From: Primulina eburnea
Taxonomy: Eukaryota > Streptophyta > Magnoliopsida > Lamiales > Gesneriaceae
Assembly (NCBI RefSeq): GCF_022965805.1
Contig: NC_133102.1
Span: forward strand, 6,828,885-6,892,884
Direction: 5' to 3'
Length of the DNA stretch: 64,000 bases
The position numbers and the translations under genes are program-made. This document shows positions 46,408 to 58,200 of this stretch, in pieces. Position 1 is the stretch's first letter. Each line of letters opens with the position of its first letter. The notes under the pieces are model-generated. The model saw nothing but the letters and a program-made list of their open reading frames with translations. It was not told the DNA's origin and made no database searches.

Positions 46408-46871
46408 TAGGGCTGCAAACGAACCGAACATGTTCGCGAGTTTTTCGAGCCGGCTCGATAAATATTCGATTCGTCTTCGAACTTATCGAATTTGAGCCGA
46501 ACTCGAACACGTTCGAACTTTTTTTCGAGCCGAACTCGAGCCCAAATTATTTTGTTCGATAGCTCACGAATAGTTCGCGAGCCTTAATATTTTATTAATA
46601 TAATATAATTATATATATATATATATACATTTCGAATATTTCGAGCATTTCGAGCTTTCAAACCTTAATATCCGAGTAATAATTCGAATAGTTCACGAAT
46701 ATATTCGAATATTTCGAGCCGAACTCGAACTCGAACTTCATTTCGAGCCGAGCTCGAGCCCAAATATTTGAAATTATCGAACTTCGAATCGAGCTCGAAC
46801 CTATTTCGAGCCGAATTCGAGCCTGACTTTTTTACTATTATTCGGCTCGATTCGGTTCGTTTGCACCCCTA
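46408..46871. mobile_element. hAT-type MITE (464 bp) with 8-bp TSD
   Basis: Ends are inverted repeats TAGGGCTGCAAACGAACCGA and CGGTTCGTTTGCACCCCTA, flanked by the 8-bp duplication CTTCACCC (46400-46407 and 46872-46879), as expected for hAT. The interior is a dense array of TTCGAGCC/GGCTCGAA and TCGAACTCGA motifs, so the element can fold extensively. It is noncoding and may lie in the 3' UTR of the DUF4228 gene. Confidence 0.9.
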
Positions 46872-46879
46872 CTTCACCC

Positions 46880-48413
46880 TACCTTAAACATTTTAGAATT
46901 GTTTGCACAATTATTGCTTCCAACTGATGAAATCTATATAAGCATGTTCAGAAAGAATGCTTTGCAATGTAAAATATGAATTCTTTTTCCGATGCCAACG
47001 TGGGAAAAGATTCTGACAAGTTGGAGTTAATGATTCTATGATGCAATCTTTGATGGCAAGAATAATTAATACAAGACTTTTCAGAAAAACTACAAGAGTG
47101 AGACTGGTTCAACAACTCCAGGAATAGTGTCTTAACACATAATTGTCACACGTCGGGTTTTTTACTATTTTGAATGAGAGATTTATTTTAATAGGTTTAT
47201 TAATATAATTTTCAATAAACTTTACCCGTTTTCAATGAGTCTACAATAATCTGAAATGGTCAAAGTTGAAGATAGGAATGATACCAAGAAACCTGCAAAT
47301 GTAATGATTATTTGAACAAAATTTGACTTGAAACAATCATTTGAGCCATTTTTTGCAGCACTTTGGAATGGATTAAGAAGGAATCATTCCTCCACCACAG
47401 ATTACCATTAGATACTTCATTTCGCAAGCAAGTGTCCCACTGCAACATAATTAATATTAAAAAGTAAATAATGGCTTTTTCTTTCCTTTTCTTTTGGCTT
47501 TCTATTGAGAAAAAAAATTATAAAAGGAGAAGCATTAACAAGAAATATCTTCTTAAAACTATTCAACTTCATGTGTTTTTTCCCCTTCCAGATTTGTGGC
47601 CAGCAAAAGAAAGGAATCTGGCGCATACTTTATGGAACCGAGATAATTATTTTGAAAAATTAGGCGTGACTGTATTATCATATGAAGTTGTCTGGACATA
47701 TTTGTTATGAGATCCATATTTTGAAAAAATAATGATTTTTTTTTAATGTGACTGAGATTTAATTGTTGTCTCTAAAATTTTATTATTTTTGAAAAAATAC
47801 TGGCTTGCTCGCTATATAAACTACTATTATTCGTGTTATAATGTTGTTATCACGCCATGAGGCCAGGCCCGCGACTGCGTGACTGCACAATGAGCCCTTA
47901 TAACAACTATTTCGTATTCGTCTTCGCTTTACGAAAATGATTAACCCAAATTGCTATAGAAGTCCATTGTAAGCCATTATAAACTTATTTTTAAATATTT
48001 CATTTTTAAGATGTGGGACATCACAGTTGCTACATTTCATTTAATTTATTCCAGAAAAATAAAATTCATACAAATATTTTATTAATTATAATCTTATTAT
48101 CTCAATGTAGTAATAGAATATTTTCTGTATTTTGTAATTTTAGGCACACACTGTCCATTAGGATTCAAAAACTCCCATTTCAAGCTTCAAAACAACATTC
48201 AACAAAACCATCTTACTCTGAACCTTGGTTATATTACACCAAAAAACACAATAATATTGTGACAATACCATCCATCAAAACACAAAACCAAAAGGGAAAA
48301 TCACCAGCATATATCAATTCGTTCTTTAAATTTTGATGTATCTCTATAGTTGATGCTTCAGAACCAAAGTTCCCAGGTCTGATATTGAACTTTTAACGTC
48401 GATGAAACTTATC
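46880..48413. other. Spacer between the DUF4228 and LIM genes
   Basis: The two genes converge here. No coding sequence is recognised; the right end should contain the LIM gene 3' UTR. Confidence 0.5.
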
Positions 48414-50489
48414 CTAGGCTGTTCCGTTTTCCCCTTTAACATGTTCTTGTTTTGCTAATCCGCTAAAATTGCCTTTTTGCTTGAAAAGTTGAGTATGGTG
48501 ATGCCTACAGTATAGTTGATGTTCATGCGCAACGTAATTTGATGGACTTATCACACAGCCACCATGGCTGCACTTGAAACACGACTTATGATACGAGCTT
48601 CCATCAACCGCTACCTATAAATACATGTCATAAAAAGCATTAGAAGAATCGCTTTAGAAGCTCGAGTTTTGAGTAGTTTATGTACCTTTTCCAGAGGGTA
48701 GACTTTCTTGTTGCAAGAAACACATTTATCTTGAGTTCCTGCAAACAAGCTTGAAAGTTTGCTGTTGTTTGTAATGCCTTGCTCCGAAGATCTGTCGACT
48801 CTTGCAGTTTTTAGGCCTCCTGTGGGTAGGATTAGATTAAGAAATAAGCTAAGCTTAGAGTATTATTGAAGGAACAAAGAGAAATAACTAATAAGGGGCT
48901 TGATTTTGTTAGAACCATCGAAACTTTTATCCAAGCTTCCAGTCATCTTGAAAAGTTGATCATAGTGAGGTTTGCAGTACAGAACTCCTTCATAGGAACA
49001 GTAATTACTTAACTGCAGTAACGACATAGAGAAATTGCAGATAGAATGTGAGCAATAAAGTCAATAAATTTTCTACAAATGATATAACGCGAAGGAAGAG
49101 AAATTAGTGGTAAGATATAATCTATGCTGGCTTTGAGGCCAACAAACCATGTAGCAAATGTTGATGGTTTGCCATAATTTTTTCACTTAACGAATTCCAT
49201 TAACAGTACTTTGCGGAAACTAAAATTTTAGGAAATAAAGTAGTCTCATATGTTGAAGACAGAGCAAGCAGAGTTTGAGAAAATCTTCTGTACCACGATC
49301 GGTTGATTCTGTTTGACAAGAATCACAAGTCATGTGCACGAGTTCAGGGGACTAGCTGAAAGCAATTATTGGCCGAATAAACATATCGTTTTATCATCTT
49401 TCATCACGGGTATCAACGGTGATTCGAAATCAGTAGCATGGTCGAGGAGCACAAAAAATGAGTTCTATAATAGTTGTGCCACAATTAGGAATGAAAGAAA
49501 AGATGACTCCAAACAATTAGGGGCATAACTCGCGAGGAGACGAACAAGTGTGTAAGCCGAATAATCACATCATTGATGCCTTAATCAATTGTATGAGACA
49601 ATATGTATTCAAATTTGAGAAAAAGCAAGATTATGATTATTTAATAGATTTAGCTTCTTTTAGCCAGATTTCGAAAAGTAAAAACACAAAACAAAATCTT
49701 GTTACAGGGCACTTTCTCATCATTTTGCTGATAATTCATCTAGGAAATACACAAGGAAATCGTGGGATTTCCTTGAAAAATTGATCAAACACTAAGGACT
49801 CTCCCCAACAAGTAGAATGACGATTGAATTTATTTTGTTAACTCACATGTAATTCACATATTCAAAAGCAAGTCCAGTGAAACATGGATCAGATATAGGG
49901 AATGAAATATTGCAACTATACATCAGCAATTGACAGCCAGACATGCATTAGTTCTAAAGCATAAATTCTTCTTTTTCGGCAAGCAAATATTACAACAGAT
50001 CAGTTTACATTCAAAACAATACCTGCATCAAGATCCTCACAACTGATCTAATGACTGATGTCAACTATCAGCCGATCAAACAGTTTACTCCCGAATACGA
50101 GACAAAATTTGTATTTGTGAAAAATTCTACATACTTTTTAAACCGAATCCATGCGAAATAGGAAATATCAATACAAGCAACATCACAGTTATCAAGCATG
50201 TCCATCAAGAAATACGCACACACACCAAAACTACTGCAGTAAGATTAATACAAGATGGGCTATAGAAATCACAGCGATACAACAAGTAAGCAAACACAAA
50301 AACAAGAAAAAATAGTGTAAAATAACAAGAGGGTAGCAAAAAAGATCTTACCTTGAGGGTTCCCCTGCAGTGGTGGCATCTGAAGCAAGCCTTGTGATAT
50401 ACCCTGCTATCCGCAGTGAGTTGATCCACCAAATACACAGTCTTTTCGCAGGCTTTACATTTCTGTGTTGTCCCTGCAAAAGTAGCCAT
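48414..50489 (-). CDS. WLIM1-like two-LIM-domain actin-bundling protein
   Basis: Four exons (50489-50352, 49012-48916, 48819-48686, 48614-48414) join in frame to 189 residues. LIM1 runs from KCKACEKTVYLVDQL to LYCKPHYDQLFK; a linker (TGSLDKSFDGG...SSLFAGTQD) follows; LIM2 runs from KCVSCNKKVYPLEKV to LYCRHHHTQLFKQKGN. All zinc-binding Cys/His positions appear present. Plant two-LIM proteins bind and bundle actin filaments and also enter the nucleus. An upstream in-frame ATG at 50534 would add 15 residues (MNQDPRQ...), but it lies so close to the TATA box that the transcript probably starts at or after it, and family members start MxFAGTTQKC; hence 50489 is preferred. Intron 1 is long (1.3 kb). 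Confidence 0.9.
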
Positions 50490-50554
50490 CTTCTTAATTT
50501 TGCTTTTGAAAACTTGTCGTGGATCTTGATTCATTGTTCCACTCTGAATTAATT

Positions 50555-50569
50555 GTGTATATATATAAA
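50555..50569 (-). promoter_or_regulatory. TATA box of the LIM gene
   Basis: On the minus strand TTTATATATATACA lies about 70 bp before the preferred ATG at 50489 and only about 25 bp before the ATG at 50534. Confidence 0.5.
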
Positions 50570-50734
50570 GAAGGAATAGTTTCGAGAAATCAACGCTACA
50601 AAATTACGCTCTTTCCTTCTTTCTCTTTCCTTTGATCAAGTCTTTGTTTTCGCTGTGTGTTTCCCAGGTCAGCTAGTTAGAGGTATAGTCTTTGAGCGGA
50701 GACATTACCATGCAGTCCATTTTTTTTGGAATTT

Positions 50735-51398
50735 TGACACGTCAATCGTATCGATATTCATAATAAAAAATAATATTTTTAGGCTGCGTTTGATTTGAAT
50801 GATAAAATAAACTAATGATTAGTAAGTAAATGATAAAGAAAATGATTGTTGTAGGAATGTAAGGTGTATGTTTGATATGATTTTTAAGTGTAGATAATTT
50901 TGAATTTTTTGATGAAAGAACAAAATTGCCTTTTCTTCTTTTTTTTTTCTTCTTCCACTCCGGCGACGGCGACGGCGGTCTGTCGGCGGCCGGTGGCGGC
51001 GGCGGCAGTCGGTGGCAGCGGTGGTCCGGCGGAAGACGGCAGACGGCCGGCGGCGACGGCGGCGGTCGTGGCGGGAAGTGGTGGTGAGTTTGAATATAAG
51101 AGAAGGGTAAAATTGGAAAATAGGAAGGATTAAGAGTTGGATAAATAATCCTAGAGGGTGTGGAGGTATTATTTTAACCTACCTAATATAACCTAATCAT
51201 TAATAGGCGGGATAAACTTGGTTAAATAATCACTCGTACCAAACATGTGATTAGGTGGGTTAAAAAAAATAAACTCACCTAATCACCCCTACCAAACGCC
51301 CCTTTAGCATTAAAATAATATTTTTTCATGGATGACCCAAATAAGAGATACATATCACAAAATGCGATCTGTGAGACAGTCTCATACAAGTTTTTGTC
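50735..51398 (+). repeat. Palindrome-ended repeat split by a MITE
   Basis: Left part 50735-50781 (CGATATTCATAATAAAAAATAA) and right part 51304-51398 (AATAATATTTTTTCATGGATG, ending CTGTGAGACAGTCTCATACA) together make one family copy. It is interrupted by the 522-bp insertion at 50782-51303; the first palindrome is missing. Confidence 0.7.
50782..51303. mobile_element. Harbinger/Tourist-type MITE with a GC-rich core
   Basis: Ends GGCTGCGTTTGATT and ACCAAACGCCCCT form an imperfect inverted repeat, flanked by TTA at 50779-50781 and 51304-51306. Excision in silico restores the host repeat. The middle (about 50955-51085) is strikingly GC-rich, made of CGGCGACGG/GGCGGCGG units, while the rest is AT-rich. 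The open frame through it encodes only Ala/Gly/Thr-rich low complexity and I do not call it a gene. Confidence 0.75.
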
Positions 51399-52208
51399 TA
51401 AAATAATACATACACCAAATTCAATAATGTATGAATATAGACTGTATTCTATAAAAAAAACTTACATATATTTATTATGGGATAAGCCAATGAAACGAGA
51501 AATCTTGAGCAAATGCAATATGGTCGGCATGGGCTGTTTGGTATATAGTTAAAAACATCTATCAATCAATAATAAAAATTATGACTATATATAGTCATCT
51601 TTATTTCTGGAAATAACAATATCTTTTGTAATTAACTAAATGAGGTGAATATATGATTGATGAGTGTCGCTATTTTTTATGTGCTCTGGATAAACTCAAA
51701 TGGTTAACGCAGTAGTCTTCAAATCATATTGATCAGATAAACTATATTAGACAAGATTTGTGTGGAGACTCAAAGTTGGATAGAGAGTAATTGAGCCTCT
51801 CTGACCTCTTGATAGGAGATCATCGTAACCTAACATCTAAGCTACCTTGGGGCTATTCCATGCATCTTCTCGCTTTTATTCATTTTGATTTTTTAAAGAA
51901 ATTAATTCTTTAATTAATTACGTAAATACAAAAACTTGTTATTCTAAATTAAAGTGAGATTAAAAATATTGTTTATCAAATTTTCTTGAACTTGCTTTAA
52001 AAAAATATGCATTGTAAAAAAATTATTATACATAAATTATGCATTTTTATATTGGAGTTCATCTGTTGATTTGTACTTAAAAGTTAAAATCACGTAGATT
52101 TCAAAAATAAAATAAAAATATGTTTAGTTTGGAACAAGAAGAATCATTAAAGGATATTATAGGTATTTGGTAAAACAAAAGATAGGAAGAGAAGTGGAGT
52201 GCAATTAG
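51399..52208. other. Intergenic, no feature recognised
   Basis: AT-rich sequence without coding evidence. A less AT-rich patch at about 51660-51860 may be an old repeat, but I cannot identify it. Confidence 0.4.
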
Positions 52209-53060
52209 ATATGTCAAAACGGGTTGGTGGGACAGATCAGCCCGCAACCCGTCATTAGGTGGGGCGGTGCGGGCCAGTGACGGGCCTCTAAATGGTCAGC
52301 CCAGCCCAACCCACCTGGGCCGCAGGTTAGGCGGGCCGGCCCACATATTTTTTAAAAAAAATCTAAAAAATATCACAATAAACATAGAAGAAAAATATAT
52401 TTCAGTCAAATAGTTTCATAAAATACTTAAAAACACTGAAATAAGAAATTAAGAAAGCATACAATATAATCCATAAAATGTAAATTATTTAAACCAAACA
52501 TGAAGATTGAGACATGGAAGAGAACATAAAGTCGAGGAAAGAGACGGTTGTAAATTTAAAAAAATACTATGTCTTCAACAATACACATAATTAGCAAACC
52601 TCCGCCGGGTCCACAAAATTTCACTTGCAACTTGTCGGACTTTCAAACGAAACCACTCTTGGGTTCACAAACAACTGTTATGCTTAATAATTATTTTAAG
52701 ATTCATGAATAAAATTTACAGGAATTTCTTCTCTTTGTTTCTTTATATATATCTGTAAATTTCTCTCTTTTTATTTCTTTATGTATATTTGTTCTAAAAG
52801 TAAATTATCAATATATTTGTTCTAAGACATGAGTGCGCATGAAACTTATTCCAATTTTTATATAAAACTTAAACTTAAAAAATAAAATTTTATCCTAATT
52901 TGGCGGGCTAGCCCGTCCCGCGGGTCTGACCCGCAGCCCAAACGGGCTCAATCCATTTGGCCCGCCTCCAAACGGGCTGCTATTTATCAACCCAACTCAT
53001 TCAATTTTTATGGCGGGGCAGGCCGGCTCGACGGACCTAACCTATTTTGAAAAGTTTAAG
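52209..53060. mobile_element. Probable nonautonomous hAT-like element
   Basis: Two GC-rich blocks full of GCCCGC/GCGGGC and CGGGTT motifs (52216-52345 and 52898-53050) lie inverted to each other around an AT-rich centre. Outer ends TGTCAAAACGGGTT and AACCTATTTTGAAAA are approximate inverted repeats. No target duplication is clear, so limits are approximate. Confidence 0.5.
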
Positions 53061-53639
53061 TGCAATAAAAAGTGAAGTTTGAAAAGATAATAAAGTTATT
53101 ATTTAAATATAACTAAAATAAATAAAATTTAAAGTGATACCAAAAGAATATGATTATTATTTCTTAAATCGGGCATTTTAAATCAAACAAGGATCTTGTT
53201 TCATATATTTAATGACATTTAATGACAAACATTAATTTGAATAGGTTGAGGAATGCTAGATTTCAAGAAAATTTGAATTATGTAGTTGTCCACACGGTAG
53301 GCATTTAAGGAAGGGTATGTACTATTTAATTAAATTATAATAACAATAATAATAATAATAATCATCATCAGAGTAATTACAACTCGTTGGCCTCTCCATC
53401 CCGCCAAATAGATGGTTGAGTTGGTAATTTTTCGGCCCGTCCAAATAACATATTGTTTCACCTACTTAATATAACTGAAAATTGGTAAAGTTTGTCGGAT
53501 CGTCCTGCCATTCTTTATAGAAAATTGACATAATTGTGTCATTTGACATCAATACAAAAGAACTACAAAATATTAAAGGATAATAAACATACATTATTAT
53601 GTTGTAAACAAAATGATCTTCTAACAATTATTGAAAGTA
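53061..53639. other. Intergenic, AT-rich
   Basis: No gene seen; a short (AAT)n/(ATC)n microsatellite lies at about 53338-53370. Confidence 0.5.
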
Positions 53640-55640
53640 AATCATAAAGAAAGAAGATAAAAAGCTTTAGATATCATCTTTATTCCAGAAGTAGAAAACG
53701 TGAAAAAATTTATTGGAAAATGAGAATAATATAGTCTAGGCAAACATTCAGAGATTACAAATATGTAGAAACAAGTGGATCATAATGAATGAGGACTCAT
53801 CTAGAAGCACGTGACGAACTTCGACAAGAAAAACTTTAAGAAAATCTCACAATAAAGCTAATTAAAATTTTAAAGATAATAACAGCTGGACATGTGGAGC
53901 AAGAGGTCTCATTTCGATCAATCGTCTAGAAAACAATAGAAAATGAATAAGGTGCTTCGAATCAACTTCGAATATCTAAGAAGCGATTTATTAACAAGAT
54001 CTGATTCAAGTATATCAGTTTGAAAATATTTCTTAGACGAAATATGTATGAAGCAGAAGAAGTCGTGAGTCAAGAAGAGTCGAATGGAGAAACAAAATCA
54101 AAATCCTACTGAAGACGAAGTGTTTCGACACGAAACACGTGAATAAATATCTGGTTTCTTTAACTAGATAACTATATCTTACAACATGATCCAAAATATC
54201 ATTAAAAAAACCCTAATATACATAGATATCAAGAATTCTCTACAGTGACAAACAAAAAATTTCATAGGAAATCTCGGCCTAAGAATAGAAAATATCATCT
54301 AATCTATAAAGTTTCCAGAAAGAAAATGACAATCTAGTAGAACTAACGAGAAACCAGATAGAGATGCAATTGATTCATTTTGAAGAAATTACAAAAGAAT
54401 TACAGAAAATCAAGACAGAAGTAGCACAAACCATGTCCTGTATTACTATTAGAACAATACAAATTATGATAAAAGCTACTTTGAAAGAAAGAATATATTC
54501 ACCCATTGATATTGTTATATGCAATAAATGAATGGGTAATATTGAAGATCTGATACTGAGAATTATCTAAAGAACTTATCTAACATAAAGAGATCTATAA
54601 AAATCTTTCAAAATAGTTATTTCTCAAGATGAAGATAATTTGGTATTATACACATGTGTCGGTGATCGTTGGTGGACGACATTTCTTATAAAGCTCACAA
54701 CAGAAAAATAACATCCATGTAGATATTTTAGTGAACTATTATCCGATGCATATGTCATGTGATGACACATAAATTAAAAGGAATGCTATACTATAAAAAA
54801 AGACTTTTGAAAGATGAAAATATTATTTCTGATTACTAAAAAATTTACCTTGAAAGTTGATAATACACTTGTTTAAAGTTCTTTAGAAAACAGAATTAAA
54901 TCTCAACTCGAGAAGACTAGTTTATTAAGATGGTAAACTTTATGTCAAAATTAAATTTTTGATATTGTTATTATTAAATTTTAAGAAAATATTGTTGCAT
55001 ATTTTCTAACAAAAAGCGGACGACACTAATTTCGATGTCATCATAAAATACAGAAACATTTGAGGGAGCACTTATAAATTCTTCTAAACGAGCTCAACAA
55101 GCTTTCCCTAAATGTAGAATTTACTGGTAGATTACAAGAAGTTGATAAGAGTGATGTCTTTTATTGTATTGCATGTTATTTACATGCTTACACTCAATTA
55201 TGATCTCTATTGCAGAAGCCTATCTTCCAGGCTATTGAGAAACCATTCGATTCTCAAAATGAGAGTTTTCGAGTATAGAGCTCTATACTTGTAGCAGGGA
55301 ATTTAAGTACTCCTAGCACAAGTACTAAGTCGGGATCATCTTCAGATGATTTGGCCCATGCAAAAATTGAGTCTCCGGATTCTTGTCTCGAGTCATCAAT
55401 TCAACCCTTCACTTCGTGCATTGAAAAAAATGTTCAACCTTAGACCTCAAACAAACAAAGAAAAATCTAAGGTTGATACTCATAAGTTTATAATTTATCC
55501 AATTCAGGTATAGCAGCAGAACTGAGAGAAATAAAAACTAGAACATGAATAAACCCAAAAGCACGTTGGGTCGACGTTGAAAGAAAATATACACAGATCA
55601 GCTCAATGCTTATTATAAAGAGGTCAAGTCATGGTATGAA
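53640..55640 (+). pseudogene. Degenerate retroelement, possibly endogenous pararetrovirus
   Basis: The sequence is less AT-biased and coding-like, but stops and frameshifts interrupt every frame. A segment at about 54390-54650 reads like part of a Caulimoviridae-type movement protein, by a hydrophobic/charged pattern only. Ser/Asp-rich stretches at 55300-55440 and a coding-like stretch at 55555-55640 could belong to the same old insertion. I see no reverse transcriptase motif. A decayed LTR retrotransposon is the alternative. No functional product is possible from what is visible. Confidence 0.25.
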
Positions 55641-58200
55641 TTTGGGCTTTGTTGGATTGCACAAATGCTAACATTATTATTTTGAAGATAAAAAATTTGT
55701 TTTTGTGTTGCTAATATATTTAATTAAGTGTGTAGCTGATAGATTTCAAGTTGAAAGTAATAAGTTTTTGAAATATATTTTCCGCACAACTTAGTTTTTG
55801 GCAAGCTAAAGATTTCTGATTACATCTCATAGCTCGGTGATTCAAATGACCAACAAACAAAACTGTTGAACCACCAACTCAAATTTATACAAGTCATATT
55901 TCAGACCAACTCGACTGATTCAGATGTTTGATGTAATTGGAGCTGAAATCATCTTGAGATTAGAGTTTTAGTATCAGAGTTAGTTGCTTTCGAAAGAGAA
56001 TTTAAAAATGATTAATTTTTTTTTAAAAAAAAATGAGATATTTTCTAACACTTTATATATAGTTGAAAAACTTCTGGCAACGTGCAGCAACTTTGAGAAA
56101 AATAATATAACTCCTTGCTTGATTATCTAAATGTTAAACCGCTTTTTACATTGCAAAACAGAATCATAGAGGATTGCAAGGTATAAAATTTGAAGTCTGG
56201 TCATGCACGAGAAAAATAATTTTATTGGTTAAAATTGGACGGCGTGTCTTGCCGACAAAAAAAAAATAATGGGCAAGTTTTTTTTTTATAAAGAAGCTCA
56301 AGAATGTTGCACTCATCAACTGAATAGGCAAATAAATTCTAATTTTAGTCATACATCATCAATAAAAATTGGTACGCTCGTTCTAAAATTTTCATATTAA
56401 TTTACAAGAAGCACTCAAGTTTGTCGCCAATATGATATTACACTTTTTGCTAGCATTGCTTTGTATTTTGACATTATTAAAAACTCTCTTACAATTATAA
56501 TTGTCTTTAGTGACTAAGAAGAGAATCTTTTAAATTTGCATTGAATATTTGGGTTGGAAATTTTTTTCTTGATTTTGTGTTGTTTGAAACTTTTGGTTTT
56601 AAATTGTTTTCTTGTTGAAACTTAATACTCGATTTGTGTATCCATGTGTTGAATATATTTCATAAATCGCATATATTTGGATTGAGTTAAAAATTAATGT
56701 TTGGCTATTATTGTACATTATTTTAATTCTATCTGTTTTGGTTAATTTCAAACTTTAAAAAATATAAGGGAAAGCTAATTATAATTTTAAAGGAGAAATT
56801 GAATTTAAATATTTAAGAGAGAAAATTTGTGCTTAATTTGTTTTAAAAATATATCTTTTTTTATTCTCATAAGTTGTTGAATTATAACTTAGTTTCTGAC
56901 GAGCTGAATAATATTTCATAACTCGATTATGTAAATGATCAGTAACCATAATGGTTGAACAACCAACTCAAATTGCTATAAGTTACATTTCATACTAGCT
57001 CAACTTATCCGAATGTTATCGAGGCAAGTTGGCGGTCGCAAGATCAAGATGAATGTAATTGAATTTGGAATCAGCTTGACATAAATAGTTCTATTATTTT
57101 GGTTATATCTGCTAATTCGATTATTGAAATGGAATGATTCTATGTGAGTTACAAAACTAAGACCATGAACTAAAAATCATCCTCCAGAGTCAATTCCTAG
57201 ACCGTATTTTAAGATGGTGAAAAACTGCGATGAAGTTGCTTGTTCTGCACTAATTGAAGGAAGATTTTCAGCTTGTATGTAACTTAGTATTTCGAGCATA
57301 TCACTGTCATACAAAATTCAAAATTGACTTATTCTTAATTCTATGAAAAGTAAGAAAAAACACTATAATGTTCATGTTCACCACTTTACTCAGAAATCGA
57401 CGAATCAAGAGTTCTAATCAAGATAAATGACAATCTTGACTTGTACCAAGCTGATCAAACTAGCAAACCAGCTGGTCAACCCACATAGTCAAATCATCGA
57501 GTCAACAGAAAAATTAACTTGATCTCAGAAAATGCCTAGCAATGCAAAATGAGTGTTTAAATGTTAGAAACCGATATACAACATCTTCAAACAATCATAT
57601 TCTTGTTTATAACATTTATATCATTCTTGGGCATCATCAATACAACACTTTGAAGATCAAGTTATATGATATATCACAAAAGGGAGAGTAGAATGAAGAA
57701 CAACTCAACCCAAAAAGGAGGACATAATTTTTTAGGGTTGAAGTATGTAGGTGAGTCTTAATGGATATATCATCTGATTGAGAGTTATCCTCTTGTGTGA
57801 TGTTATAATTGAGAGAATTGCACTGTAATAGATTAAATCCTCACACACAGTCACTCACACATATACATGAGAGTTGAACATTAAAGAATAGTCTTCACAC
57901 AAAGATGTTAAATATTGCGTTTGTAATCTTAACATAAAAAAAGTTAAATATTATGTAGGTTGCGAGATTGTGGCTTACAATCGAGTGTGTACTAGGAATT
58001 TTCGTTGAGGGTGATTATCAAGATCGGGTTTGGAGCATTGTATTTATTCTAAGTCAAAGCCTTCTACTGGATATCTTCTGACAACGGAAAAATAGGGTGA
58101 AGTATGAGTTGTTAATATCCTAACATCCATAAATAAGTCACGATATCTTTACTTTATCACGTTTATTTATTGATGTTGTTTTGATAGGCATTGCTAAAAA
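55640..58200. repeat. Decayed repetitive region with direct repeats
   Basis: Segments at about 55787-55955 and 56884-57072 are diverged direct copies; both contain AACTTAGTTT, a GTTGAACNACCAACTCAAATT stretch and GATGTAATTG-like ends. They may be old LTR or tandem pieces. No protein coding is seen. A sequence reading ACAAAAGGGAGAGTAGAATG near 57677 resembles copia-type 3' regions, but no element could be delimited. Confidence 0.35.

Noticed and set aside
50900..51133. GC-rich open frame (Ala/Gly/Thr-rich) inside the MITE
   Set aside because: Low-complexity translation of CGGCGG repeats; the start lies in AT-rich MITE sequence, and there is no domain or codon evidence.
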